Source: Chthonomonas sp. (lineage in GTDB: Bacteria > Armatimonadota > Fimbriimonadia > Fimbriimonadales > Fimbriimonadaceae). From it: a stretch of 64,000 bases of DNA. The translations under genes and the position numbers were made by a program. The stretch covers positions 248,001 to 312,000 of the forward strand of contig JAEURR010000005.1 in NCBI GenBank assembly GCA_016788115.1, in the 5' to 3' direction. The notes below the pieces were generated by a model. The model searched no databases. It was given only the letters and a program-made list of their open reading frames with translations, and was not told where the DNA came from. Below are positions 48,363 through 57,096 of the stretch, piece after piece; the first letter of the stretch is position 1, and every line of letters starts with the position of its first letter.

Positions 48363-50675
48363 ATGTACTTCACCAAGACTCCTCACCCAGCCAATTTTGA
48401 GTTCGCAGACGCGTACGACGCAAAGCGATCCACCGTCCGCGTCGGGGACGCCCAGTGTACTGCGCAGATCGACGCCTACGAGGGCGACATCTGGAATGTA
48501 CAGCTCGCGCACTCCGACCTCTGGACTGAGAACCTTTGCCTCGCGCCGCTCGACCTGCCTAACGCGGGCACAGGCACCGCGTCCCTGAGCATCGACTCGG
48601 AGTTCAAGCTCACGCTGACGAATGCCCACGGCGAAGTTGTATTGAAGTCCGATCGTCGGGGCGGATTCGGACTCATGGGCAAGGCCTCGTGCTTCTGCTT
48701 CGCCTACGATGCCAAGCAGCGTTACTTCGGTCTGGGTGAGAAGACATTCCCAACCCTGGACCACCGTCACCGTCGCACGCGGTTTTGGAATACTGATGCA
48801 CTCGGCGATTTCAACCATGCCCAGTGGGACGAGCAGCCGCTCGATCCTTACTATGTGTCGGTCCCGTACCTGATCGTTCAATCGGGCGACAACTTCGTGG
48901 GTCTGCTCTACCACAACCCGTACGCCACGTTCGCGGACTGCGGTTCGGACGCCAGTTTCTTCAACGACCAGGATGACAACCGCCGGGTCGTCATCGGCAG
49001 CGAAGACGGATTGCCATCGCTTTGGATTCTGCTCGGGCCGTCTCTCCAAGAGCTCACCCGCAAGCTTCAGACCTTGGTGGGTCGTACGCCACTGCCGCCG
49101 ACCTGGGCGCTGGGTTACCACCAATGCAAGTGGGGTTACAAAGGCGAAGAGGACCTGACCTGGCTCGACGCGAAAATGGACGAGCACGCGATCCCCAACG
49201 ACGGCCTGTGGCTCGACATCGATTACATGGACGGCTACCGGGTGTTCACGTATGCCAAGGAGCACTGGCCCCAAGGGGTTCAAAAGGGACTCGCCGCGCT
49301 GGTCAAGAAGGGTCGCCGTATCGTGCCGATCCTCGACCCGGGCGTGAAGCAAGATCCCGGATACGGCGTCTACGACAGCGGACTGAAAGCCGACGTTTTC
49401 TGCAAGAACCCTCAAGGAAAGGACTACATCGGTTTCGTGTGGCCTGGCCTGACCGTTTTCCCCGATTTCACCATGCCCGAGGGCCGCTCTTGGTGGGCTG
49501 GACATGCCGCCGAGTGCAAGAAGCTTGGATTCGCGGGCGCTTGGCTGGACATGAACGACCCAAGCACGGGCGCGATTGATCCGATGGCGATGCGCTTCCG
49601 CAGGGGAACGCTCCCCCATGAGGCGATGCACAACCAGTACGCTCTCGGCATGCAGATGGCTACACGAGAGGCGTTCCAGTCTGCGAGTCCAGACGAGCGC
49701 GTATTCCTGCTGAGCCGCTCGGGATTCATCGGCACGAGTCGGTACGCTGCCATTTGGACCGGCGACAACCTTTCGACCCGCTGGTACTTGCGGGGCTCGA
49801 TTCCTTGCACACTGAATCTGGGGCTAAGCGGTATTCCGTTCAATGGACCTGACGTCGGCGGGTTCATGCACGATACCAACGAGGCGCTCATGGTCGATTG
49901 GGTCAAAGCCGGATTCCTCTTCCCGTTCTTCCGCATCCACTCGGTCGCGTTCAACCGCCCCCAGGAGCCTTGGGTCTTCCGCAAGCCAGCGCTGGAAACG
50001 ATCCGGCACTACATACGGCTGCGATACAAACTCTTGCCGTATCTGTACAACGTCTTTGTGAATCACACCGAGACGGGTGACCCGGTCTTGCGACCCGTGA
50101 TCTATCACTTCACCGAACGCGTGATCTCGGACGACGCGTTCCTGGTCGGCGACGCGATCCTGCAGGCACCGTGCATGGACGAGAACTTCGGACGCTCCGT
50201 GGCCCTGCCCGGGAAGAAGGCTTGGTTCGATGCCCGCAATGGAGAGTGGGTGAACCCCGGTCGCGTGAAGCTGCCGAAGCAGGGGGGGCGGTTGAGCCCG
50301 CTCTACTTCCGCCATGGGGCCATCATTCCTTGTCTGCCGGGTATGCGCACGACTGCCGAGAAGGACCTGCGTGACGTCGAATTCCACGTGTTCATCAAGT
50401 CGGGCAGTTCTGAAATCACTTACACGTTCGACGATGGCGAGACTTTGGCGTATGAAAGAGGTGAGCGTAGCCGGGTGCAGGTGCGAGCCACTGCCCGCGG
50501 CAAGACGCTCGAGCTGACCACTGAGCTCGTGGACGACGGCTACGGCCCGCTGAGAGTCCAGTTCGTGGTGTACGGAAGTTTTGAGAAGGTGATCCTCAAC
50601 GGCATCAAGATGAAAACAAAGAGCGTGACTCAGGTTTGGACGGGTGAGCCCATCCGCGCCCGGGCGACCCTATGA
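48363..50675 (+). CDS. GH31 alpha-glucosidase
   Basis: The 770-aa enzyme has the GH31 fold: N-terminal sandwich to about residue 250, then a barrel. Nucleophile Asp396 lies in GAWLDMNDP and acid/base Asp468 in AIWTGDNLS; GLWLDIDYMDGYRVF and LGLSGIPFNGPDVGGF are further signatures. The residue after WLDMN is Asp, where most family members have Glu (DMNEP). No signal peptide is seen, so it is likely cytoplasmic and releases glucose from alpha-glucosides. The next gene overlaps its stop (ATGA). The preceding region carries GAGG six bases before the ATG. Confidence 0.95.
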   Translation: MYFTKTPHPANFEFADAYDAKRSTVRVGDAQCTAQIDAYEGDIWNVQLAHSDLWTENLCLAPLDLPNAGTGTASLSIDSEFKLTLTNAHGEVVLKSDRRGGFGLMGKASCFCFAYDAKQRYFGLGEKTFPTLDHRHRRTRFWNTDALGDFNHAQWDEQPLDPYYVSVPYLIVQSGDNFVGLLYHNPYATFADCGSDASFFNDQDDNRRVVIGSEDGLPSLWILLGPSLQELTRKLQTLVGRTPLPPTWALGYHQCKWGYKGEEDLTWLDAKMDEHAIPNDGLWLDIDYMDGYRVFTYAKEHWPQGVQKGLAALVKKGRRIVPILDPGVKQDPGYGVYDSGLKADVFCKNPQGKDYIGFVWPGLTVFPDFTMPEGRSWWAGHAAECKKLGFAGAWLDMNDPSTGAIDPMAMRFRRGTLPHEAMHNQYALGMQMATREAFQSASPDERVFLLSRSGFIGTSRYAAIWTGDNLSTRWYLRGSIPCTLNLGLSGIPFNGPDVGGFMHDTNEALMVDWVKAGFLFPFFRIHSVAFNRPQEPWVFRKPALETIRHYIRLRYKLLPYLYNVFVNHTETGDPVLRPVIYHFTERVISDDAFLVGDAILQAPCMDENFGRSVALPGKKAWFDARNGEWVNPGRVKLPKQGGRLSPLYFRHGAIIPCLPGMRTTAEKDLRDVEFHVFIKSGSSEITYTFDDGETLAYERGERSRVQVRATARGKTLELTTELVDDGYGPLRVQFVVYGSFEKVILNGIKMKTKSVTQVWTGEPIRARATL

Positions 50676-51526
50676 TCCGCATCATCGAAGTCGGCCCGCG
50701 AGACGGCTTGCAAAATGAGGCGACCCCGATCTCGACTGAATTAAAACTGACATTTATTCGCGGGTTGCGGGATGCCGGACTGACCGAGATCGAGGCAACG
50801 AGTTTTGTGTCGCCCAAGTGGGTCCCTCAGCTCGGCGATGCCGAGGTGCTGTGGCCCCAGCTTCCGCCGGGCGGCAAGTACTCGGCGCTCATCCCAAATG
50901 CCAGGGGACTGCAGCGTGCGCTGGAACTCGGAGTCGATCGGATCGCCGTGTTCACCGCCGCCAGCGACGCCTTTACGCAGAAGAACATCAACATGACGGT
51001 TGCAGAGTCGCTCGCGGTCTTTGCAGATGTGATCCAGGAGTTTCGGGCGGCGATACCGGGAGGTTGGGTGCGCGGTTATGTCAGCACCGCGTTCGAGTGC
51101 CCATTCGCGGGCAGAATTGCACCTTCGGCCGTGGTTGATGTCAGTGAAAAGCTCATGGCAATGGGGGTCGATGAGATCTCCATCGGCGACACCATCGGCG
51201 TGGCCGCGCCCGCCGAGGTGCGGGCGCTGAACGATGCGCTCCTTCCCTCGATCCCGTTTGACCGCGTGGCTTATCACTTCCACAACACGCGCGGGACGGC
51301 GATCGCGAACGTGGCGCAGGCGCTCGAGATGGGTGTTCGGGCATTTGACAGCAGTGCCGCCGGTTTGGGCGGCTGCCCCTACGCCCCTGGTGCGAGTGGA
51401 AACGTGTCCACCGAGGACCTCGTTTACTTTCTCGAACGGTCCGGATTCCCGACCGGGGTCGATCTCGAAAAGTTGCGCCAAGCCAGCCAGCCGGTGCTCG
51501 CCGCTTTGGCCTCATCCCCGCTATAA
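50672..51526 (+). CDS. Hydroxymethylglutaryl-CoA lyase
   Basis: HMG-CoA lyase splits HMG-CoA to acetoacetate and acetyl-CoA at the end of leucine degradation. The 284-aa TIM-barrel protein has RIIEVGPRDGLQNEATPIST, EATSFVSPKWVPQLGDAE, ISIGDTIGVAAPAEV, the metal-ligand His pair in YHFHNTRG, and the active-site Cys loop GLGGCPYAPGASGN. It overlaps GH31 by 4 nt although the two functions are unrelated. Other leucine-pathway candidates (biotinyl carrier, acyl-CoA dehydrogenase) lie at 60 kb. Confidence 0.94.
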   Translation: MIRIIEVGPRDGLQNEATPISTELKLTFIRGLRDAGLTEIEATSFVSPKWVPQLGDAEVLWPQLPPGGKYSALIPNARGLQRALELGVDRIAVFTAASDAFTQKNINMTVAESLAVFADVIQEFRAAIPGGWVRGYVSTAFECPFAGRIAPSAVVDVSEKLMAMGVDEISIGDTIGVAAPAEVRALNDALLPSIPFDRVAYHFHNTRGTAIANVAQALEMGVRAFDSSAAGLGGCPYAPGASGNVSTEDLVYFLERSGFPTGVDLEKLRQASQPVLAALASSPL

Positions 51527-51527
51527 T
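51522..51527 (+). promoter_or_regulatory. -10 box of the PcrA/UvrD gene
   Basis: A consensus TATAAT spans the TAA stop of the HMG-CoA lyase gene. It is five bases before GTG 51533 and eleven before ATG 51539, so the transcript is leaderless or nearly so. Confidence 0.55.
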
Positions 51528-51538
51528 CTGGGGTGCCC

Positions 51539-53755
51539 ATGACCGCCCCCTTTGATGTCGATACGTTGAATCCTCAGCAGAGGGAGGCCGTGGAGCACAG
51601 CAGTGGCCCGCTGATGATCTTCGCGGGAGCGGGCTCGGGAAAAACTCGCGTCATCACTTGCCGCATCGCACGGCTCATCCACGAGGGCATTCCGCCCAAC
51701 CGTATCCTGAGCGTGACCTTCACCAACAAGGCGGCCCGCGAGATGCGCGAGCGGATCGACGGCATGCTCGGCGAAGGGATGGCCCGGCAGATGTGGCTCG
51801 GGACTTTCCACTCCACCTGCGCGAAACTGCTGCGGATCGAATGCGCGCACATTGACCTCGACCCAAACTTCGTCATCTACGACGACGGCGATCAGCTCAG
51901 CCTCGTCCGCGAGATTCTCAAGCAGAAAAACCTCGATGAGAAATCGATCCAGCCGCGCGCAATCCTCAGCGAGATCAGCCGCGCCAAAGAAAAACTCCAG
52001 ACGCCCGAGATGTACGAGCGCGAGGCGACCGGATTCTTTGAGCGGATCGTTGCTTCGATCTACCCAACCTACAATTCGCTGCTCAAGAAGTCAAACGCCC
52101 TCGACTTTGACGATATCCTCATGCTCGCCGTCAAGCTGCTGGAACAGCGACCCTCCGTGCTAGAGAAGTACCAAGAACGGTTTTTGCACGTGCTGATCGA
52201 CGAGTATCAAGACGTGAACTTCAGTCAGTACCGACTGGCCTCGCTCCTCGCCGCCCGGCACCGAAACATCACGATCGTCGGAGACGATGATCAGTCGATC
52301 TATGCCTGGCGCGGAGCAGATGTTTCGCTCATGATGCGCTTCAGCAGCGACAACCCGGACGCCAAGGTCATCATGCTGGTCCAGAATTACCGCAGCACGA
52401 AGAAGATCCTCGATGCGGCGTACTCTGTGATCAAGCACAACCGGGGCCGCGCCGAAAAGCGCCTCTGGACGGATAACAGCGACGGTGTTGACATCGCCCT
52501 GCGCGAGGCGGGCACGGAGCAGGACGAGGCGATGATGGTCGCCGACATGATCCTGAAGGACGTGCGTACCGGTCGCCGGAAGTTCTCGGACTTCGCGGTT
52601 CTTTACCGGACGAACGCACAGTCCCGTGTCATGGAAGAGGCGTTCCTCACCATGCGGGTGCCGCACATCCTCGTGGGGGGTCAGCGATTCTATGAACGCA
52701 AGGAAATCAAGGACGCACTCGCCTATCTTCGACTGATCTTAAACCCCAACGATCAGATCTCGATGCTTCGCGTGATCAATACCCCCACTCGCGGACTCGG
52801 ACCGAAGACGCTGGAGCCACTGCTCGATTGGGCCAATGAACGGGGGCTCTCTCTGGTGGATGCCTTGCGTGACCAAGAGAATCAGCACCACATGCGCCCC
52901 GCCGTGCTCAAATCGGTCAAGACTTTCTTGGGCATGATCGAAGATGGACGGACGCTCATGGAGCAGGGGCCCATCACCCCGATTCTCAAGCACCTCTTAG
53001 CCGCGAGCGGGATGCAGGACGAACTCAAAGCGCAGCGGAATGACGAGAGCATTGCGCGGTTGGAGAACCTGCAAGAGCTCGTCAACGTCACGACGCAATA
53101 TGACTTTTCGAACGACGAGCCCTCGCTCAGCGCGTTCTTGGAGAGCGTGGCCCTGATTGCGGACGTCGACAGTTTGCAGGAAGGCGGCGAGGCGGTGACG
53201 CTGATGACGCTGCACAGTTCCAAGGGGTTGGAGTATCCAGGAGTGTTCCTGGTCGGGATGGAAGAAGGGGTCTTCCCGCACTCGCGTTCGCTGAATAATG
53301 ACAAAGAGCTCGAAGAGGAACGGCGACTGGCGTACGTCGGCATGACCCGCGCGCGCGAAGAACTAACCCTGATGCACGCGCGTCGACGCTCCATGTACGG
53401 TCAACCGAACTTCAACCGTCGTTCGCGGTTTATCGACGATATCCCGGAAACGTTGCTCGACTCGGTGACGAGCACAGGCTTTGGCGGCAGCGCGCCGACC
53501 CAGGCCGCCGTCCGGAGTGACCGCTCGGGCCAGTACTCGGTGACGACACCCGCTGAGCGCGAACTTAAGAAGCCAGATTGGACTCCGCCCTTCCAAGTGG
53601 GACAGAAGGTGCGCCACGCCAAGTTTGGCATCGGGGTCGTGATCGCCTGCAGCCCACTCAAGACCGACGCCGAAGTGACCGTCGCATTCCCGGGAGTCGT
53701 CGGAGTCAAGAAGCTGGTACAGAGTTTCGCCAAGCTTGAGGCGGTGAGTGAATAA
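51539..53755 (+). CDS. pcrA: UvrD/PcrA-type superfamily 1 DNA helicase
   Basis: The 738-aa helicase has all SF1A motifs: Q motif LNPQQREAVEH, Walker A GAGSGKTRVI, VTFTNKAAREMRERI, LIDEYQDVNFSQY (motif II), VGDDDQSIYAWRGAD (III), QNYRSTKKIL (IV), LMTLHSSKGLEYPGVFLVGM (V) and RRLAYVGMTRAREELTL (VI). A C-terminal Tudor-like segment (GQKVRHAKFGIGVVI) is typical of PcrA/UvrD and binds RNA polymerase. Functions in repair and replication-conflict resolution. The start is ATG 51539, with GTG 51533 as alternative. Confidence 0.97.
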   Translation: MTAPFDVDTLNPQQREAVEHSSGPLMIFAGAGSGKTRVITCRIARLIHEGIPPNRILSVTFTNKAAREMRERIDGMLGEGMARQMWLGTFHSTCAKLLRIECAHIDLDPNFVIYDDGDQLSLVREILKQKNLDEKSIQPRAILSEISRAKEKLQTPEMYEREATGFFERIVASIYPTYNSLLKKSNALDFDDILMLAVKLLEQRPSVLEKYQERFLHVLIDEYQDVNFSQYRLASLLAARHRNITIVGDDDQSIYAWRGADVSLMMRFSSDNPDAKVIMLVQNYRSTKKILDAAYSVIKHNRGRAEKRLWTDNSDGVDIALREAGTEQDEAMMVADMILKDVRTGRRKFSDFAVLYRTNAQSRVMEEAFLTMRVPHILVGGQRFYERKEIKDALAYLRLILNPNDQISMLRVINTPTRGLGPKTLEPLLDWANERGLSLVDALRDQENQHHMRPAVLKSVKTFLGMIEDGRTLMEQGPITPILKHLLAASGMQDELKAQRNDESIARLENLQELVNVTTQYDFSNDEPSLSAFLESVALIADVDSLQEGGEAVTLMTLHSSKGLEYPGVFLVGMEEGVFPHSRSLNNDKELEEERRLAYVGMTRAREELTLMHARRRSMYGQPNFNRRSRFIDDIPETLLDSVTSTGFGGSAPTQAAVRSDRSGQYSVTTPAERELKKPDWTPPFQVGQKVRHAKFGIGVVIACSPLKTDAEVTVAFPGVVGVKKLVQSFAKLEAVSE

Positions 53756-54320
53756 GCGCATTGCCGGGGCCGCGTTGACCGCGATCGTCGTCGCCGGTTG
53801 TTCGCAGCCCAAGACGAGCTACCTACCGCTCGAGGTTGGATACGAGTGGAAATACACCGTGACCGCCGGGCTGCAGTCCTCAGTCGAGACCCTGAAGTGC
53901 GTTCAGAACGACTCGGTCGCTGGGACCTCGGGATTCCGCCTGCAGGGCCCCGCGGGACAAAGTCGTTACGCTTGGAAGGCGGGCGTGCTCGTTGCGGAAG
54001 AACTTGCCGGAACTCGCTACGCCCCCGAGTTGCCGATCTTTGCTCCGGGCCTGGCCAAAGGCAAGAATATGACCTGGAAGGGTCAGATCACAATTGCCCA
54101 TCGCACGTTTACCGCATCGGGAGTGCTGATGACCGAGAGCGGCAAGATTTCGTTCGGCGGACGCGAGACCAACTCGCTCCGATCCGAGCTCACACTGACT
54201 CTAAAGGACCAGCCGTTCAAGATCGTGACGTGGTACGTCGATCGCGTCGGGATGGTTCGCCAAGAGGAGCGTGCCGGCGACCGCCTCATGCGTAGCGTCG
54301 AGTACATCAGCGGACCGTAG
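53748..54320 (+). CDS. Putative lipoprotein, unknown
   Basis: The 190-aa protein begins MNKRIAGAALTAIVVAGCSQ, a clear lipobox (VAGC, Cys18). A globular beta-rich domain follows (YLPLEVGYEWKYTVTA, YAWKAGVLVAEELAGTRY, FKIVTWYVDRVGMVRQE). Its phrase LEVGYEWKYTV recalls small lipoproteins with a duplicated WxY-strand pattern, but no family is named with confidence. GTG 53748 overlaps the pcrA stop. It precedes the ECF sigma factor, but a promoter-like GATACT at 54348 suggests a separate start for that pair. Confidence 0.75.
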   Translation: MNKRIAGAALTAIVVAGCSQPKTSYLPLEVGYEWKYTVTAGLQSSVETLKCVQNDSVAGTSGFRLQGPAGQSRYAWKAGVLVAEELAGTRYAPELPIFAPGLAKGKNMTWKGQITIAHRTFTASGVLMTESGKISFGGRETNSLRSELTLTLKDQPFKIVTWYVDRVGMVRQEERAGDRLMRSVEYISGP

Positions 54321-54347
54321 GAACTCTGGCGGTCGTGTGCGCATTCT

Positions 54348-54353
54348 GATACT
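54348..54353 (+). promoter_or_regulatory. Candidate promoter of the sigma/anti-sigma pair
   Basis: An extended -10-like TGATACT (GATACT at 54348-54353) lies after the lipoprotein stop and 88 bases before ATG 54442. No -35 is evident; autoregulation by the ECF sigma would use a different consensus. Confidence 0.3.
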
Positions 54354-54441
54354 CGAAGGTGCCCGTGGGTGCCGGAGCAAAAACAAACAACTTCGGATGG
54401 ACATCATCGGTACCACTCAAGCGGGATCGGGAGCCGGCTTC

Positions 54442-55014
54442 ATGTTGAGCCTGGCGCCTTTCGTTGCGCTTTTGATGGGTATCGGATTCCTGGGTGGCCG
54501 CGGTCGCCAACCCGACTTTGAACGCAGCTTCGAACCCATACTGTCGAGTCTGTACCGCGTCGCGCGAAGACTGACGCGCACCGCCGAAGAGGCGGAGGAC
54601 TTGGTGGGTCAGACGCTGTACAAGGCGTTCCGGGCATGGGACTCCTTCGATGGCGAGCACCTGAGTGGGTGGGCGATGCGAATCCTGCGGAACGAATTCG
54701 CGATGACACTGCGTGCGGCATCAAGCCGCCCAGAACTGGTGCTATCCGAAGACGAAATTGACGAAGAGGCAAAGACGAACGTGTGGAACGAAGTGAGTTG
54801 GCGTGCGGATGCCGCGAGAGTTTTGCAAGAACTCGATGCGCTCCCAGAAGAGTATCGGCTCGCGATCCAGTGCTGTGACGTCGAGGAGATGTCTTACGAG
54901 GAAGCAGCCGTCGCGATGAGCTGCCCCGTGGGGACGGTTCGCTCCCGAGTCTCTCGGGGCCGAGAGATGCTGCGCCGAAGGCTTGCGCCCGCTGCGGTGG
55001 GAGGGCAGCTGTGA
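54442..55014 (+). CDS. ECF sigma factor with an apparent N-terminal membrane segment
   Basis: The predicted 190-aa protein has ECF region 2 (FEPILSSLYRVARRLTRTAE, EAEDLVGQTLYKAFRAWDSF, WAMRILRNEF) and region 4 (LPEEYRLAIQCCDVEEMSYE, EAAVAMSCPVGTVRSRVSRG). Immediately before region 2 is a hydrophobic stretch LSLAPFVALLMGIGFLGG long enough to span a membrane. ATG 54442 has GGAG eight bases upstream; ATG 54397 would keep the hydrophobic stretch, and ATG 54475 would remove most of it but has no ribosome site. The gene overlaps the anti-sigma gene (GTGA). Confidence 0.85.
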   Translation: MLSLAPFVALLMGIGFLGGRGRQPDFERSFEPILSSLYRVARRLTRTAEEAEDLVGQTLYKAFRAWDSFDGEHLSGWAMRILRNEFAMTLRAASSRPELVLSEDEIDEEAKTNVWNEVSWRADAARVLQELDALPEEYRLAIQCCDVEEMSYEEAAVAMSCPVGTVRSRVSRGREMLRRRLAPAAVGGQL

Positions 55015-55733
55015 GCAACATCGATTGGCAAGCCTATCTCGACGGCAGCCTCAGCCAAGAGGAACGTGCGGCGGCAGAAGTGCAGCTCGAGACCGACCCC
55101 GCAGCGCGTGCCGAGTTGGACGGCCTCCGAGCGTTCATCGCGCTGGTTCGTAAGGCTGGCCGGTCGCAGCATGTACCCATTGATCGCCTTCGAGCAAGAT
55201 TGAGCGCAGTCGCGCGTCCGAGTCGCGTCCACTGGATTCAACGGAGTGCGGTTGCAGTCGTGGCCGCAGCCGTGTTGGTTTTTGCATTTTTCTACGCACG
55301 AGTCGATCCCGACAGGCTGAATCAGACGGCAATGCAGGCATCGTTCTCCACCGCGAATCCGCTGGCGGCCGCAGAGTGGCTTCGAAAACACGGGCAGAAG
55401 ATGGCACCCGTCATCGATCTCGGCACAACCGCCGTCGTGCAAACAACCAGCTACGGACAAGACTGGGGGTGCTACGAGTTCCTAGTCGATGGAGTGCCGT
55501 ACCGGATCTACATGACCACCAAGGAAGCTTCGTTTACACAACGCCCGCAGAAGGTCTTGCCGTGCGGGACGTTGACTTACTCCGCGCGGGGGACGGGCTT
55601 TTGCGCCCAGGGCTGCAACTTCTATGTGGTGGGCCCGGATCAAGCAACTCGGGAACATCTGGCCTCGGTGGCCACGCGGTACATGCACGAGCACTGCAAA
55701 GACAACCAGAACAAGACAGAGCAGAGTCTTTGA
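55011..55733 (+). CDS. Putative anti-sigma factor with Cys-rich extracytoplasmic domain
   Basis: The 240-aa protein has a short cytoplasmic N-terminus (1-77, with WQAYLDGSLSQEERAAAE, the usual helix of anti-sigma domains but without the HxxxCxxC zinc motif). One TM helix (about 79-96) and an outer domain with Cys154, Cys185, Cys198, Cys202 and Cys229 follow (GFCAQGCNFYVVG). GTG 55011 overlaps the sigma stop, the standard arrangement for a cognate pair. The Cys-rich outer domain suggests redox or metal sensing, which is inferred. Confidence 0.8.
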   Translation: MSNIDWQAYLDGSLSQEERAAAEVQLETDPAARAELDGLRAFIALVRKAGRSQHVPIDRLRARLSAVARPSRVHWIQRSAVAVVAAAVLVFAFFYARVDPDRLNQTAMQASFSTANPLAAAEWLRKHGQKMAPVIDLGTTAVVQTTSYGQDWGCYEFLVDGVPYRIYMTTKEASFTQRPQKVLPCGTLTYSARGTGFCAQGCNFYVVGPDQATREHLASVATRYMHEHCKDNQNKTEQSL

Positions 55734-55737
55734 GTAA

Positions 55738-55767
55738 ACTCTCCTTAGATTCGAACTTAAGGAGAGT
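55738..55767 (+). promoter_or_regulatory. Hairpin covering the hmgA ribosome-binding site
   Basis: ACTCTCCTTA (55738-55747) and TAAGGAGAGT (55758-55767) form a perfect 10-bp stem with a 10-nt loop. The right arm contains AAGGAG, the only Shine-Dalgarno candidate of hmgA (ATG 55776). It may mask translation, or serve as a weak terminator for the anti-sigma transcript. Confidence 0.5.
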
Positions 55768-55775
55768 GGGCAACG

Positions 55776-56939
55776 ATGCCTCGATATCACCGACTCGGAC
55801 AGCTTCCGCCCCAGCGGCACACACAGTTTCGCAAACCTGACGGCGGCCTCTACGCAGAGCAGCTGATCAGCACCCACGGGTTCTCGGGCCCGATGGCGCT
55901 CACGTACCACATCAACTTGCCGACTGAGGTTGCGGGGTGGGAGGACGCCGGGAGCTGCGAAGTTAAGTTCCTGAAAGACGAAGCGCTGCGGCATCGCCAC
56001 CTCATCACCGGCAACATGCCTGCTCATGGCGATATGATCACGGGTCGCGTACCCTTGATGGGCAACAACGACGTCATCTGGAATCAACTCAACGTCGCAG
56101 AACCGATGGAGACTTTCTTCAAGAACGCCGAAGCGGACGAGATCACGTTCATCCACGATGGATCCGGGGTCCTGGAGACGATGCTCGGCGACGTCCCGTT
56201 TCAGCCCGGTGACTACCTTATCATCCCGCGAGGCACGATCTGGAAGATTCGGTTTGATTCGTACCCCGTACGCGTGCTGACCTTTGAGAGCCACGGCGAA
56301 GTCACGATTCCCAAGCGATACCGAAACGACTACGGCCAACTCCAAGAGCACGCTCCCTTCCACGAGCGCGATATCCGCCCTCCGGTCGAACTGAAAACGT
56401 ACGACGAGAAAGGCGAATTCTGGGTGACGGTCAAAGCTCGGAAGCGGTACACGCGCTACCTGTACAATTTCCACCCCTTCGATATCGTGGGGTGGGACGG
56501 CTTCGTCTTCCCATACGCGTTCAGCATTCACGCGTTTGGCCCCATCGTCGGCAAGCTCCATATGCCGCCGCCGATCCACCAGAACTTCCAGGGGCACAAC
56601 TTTGTGGTGTGCAGCTTCTGCCCGCGTGTGCTGGACTTCCACCCCGAGGCGATCGTGATCCCGTACAACCACTCGAACGTTGACAGCGATGAGGTCTTGT
56701 ACTATTGCAACGACAAGTTCGGTTCACGCAAGGGGATCCAGGAGGGATCGATCACGATCCATCCGCTCGGGATCCCGCACGGACCGCAGCCCGGCGCGGT
56801 CGAAGCCTCGATCGGAGCGACGAAGACCGAAGAGCTCGCCGTTATGCTCGATACTTACTACCCGCTCTATCTCACTGAGGAAGCACTCAAGATTGAGGAC
56901 GCTGACTACTGGAAGAGCTGGCAACCCCGAGGCCGCTAA
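55776..56939 (+). CDS. hmgA: Homogentisate 1,2-dioxygenase
   Basis: HmgA opens the ring of homogentisate to maleylacetoacetate in tyrosine/phenylalanine degradation. The 387-aa protein has the family phrases MPPPIHQNFQGHNFVVCSF and VIPYNHSNVDSDEVLYYC (Fe ligands His and Glu) and HPLGIPHGPQPGAVEASIG (third ligand His). No hppD, maleylacetoacetate isomerase or fumarylacetoacetase gene is nearby. Its leader has a hairpin over the ribosome site. An AraC regulator follows on the same strand. Confidence 0.95.
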   Translation: MPRYHRLGQLPPQRHTQFRKPDGGLYAEQLISTHGFSGPMALTYHINLPTEVAGWEDAGSCEVKFLKDEALRHRHLITGNMPAHGDMITGRVPLMGNNDVIWNQLNVAEPMETFFKNAEADEITFIHDGSGVLETMLGDVPFQPGDYLIIPRGTIWKIRFDSYPVRVLTFESHGEVTIPKRYRNDYGQLQEHAPFHERDIRPPVELKTYDEKGEFWVTVKARKRYTRYLYNFHPFDIVGWDGFVFPYAFSIHAFGPIVGKLHMPPPIHQNFQGHNFVVCSFCPRVLDFHPEAIVIPYNHSNVDSDEVLYYCNDKFGSRKGIQEGSITIHPLGIPHGPQPGAVEASIGATKTEELAVMLDTYYPLYLTEEALKIEDADYWKSWQPRGR

Positions 56940-56995
56940 AAGCGAGGGTTACTGACGCAGTCAAATCTTAAGAAAGTTCATATCGCGCACCATTT

Positions 56996-57018
56996 GCATA
57001 GTTTTATCGTGACTATGC
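56996..57018. promoter_or_regulatory. Inverted repeat between hmgA and the AraC gene
   Basis: GCATAGT (56996-57002) and ACTATGC (57012-57018) form 7-bp arms around a 9-nt spacer in an A/T-rich region. It may be an operator or a weak terminator for hmgA. Confidence 0.35.
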
Positions 57019-57078
57019 GTGGTTTCTATTCAACTTTGCGAAGGTGGGAACAAAGCGCATTGGCGTCCCGATAGTGAC

Positions 57079-57096
57079 TTCTCGGGAATCCGAGAA
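57079..57096. promoter_or_regulatory. Perfect palindrome abutting the AraC start codon
   Basis: TTCTCGG and CCGAGAA flank GAAT as an 18-bp inverted repeat whose last base is the A of the AraC-gene ATG. It is well placed for autoregulation, or it could be an RNA hairpin blocking initiation. Confidence 0.45.
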
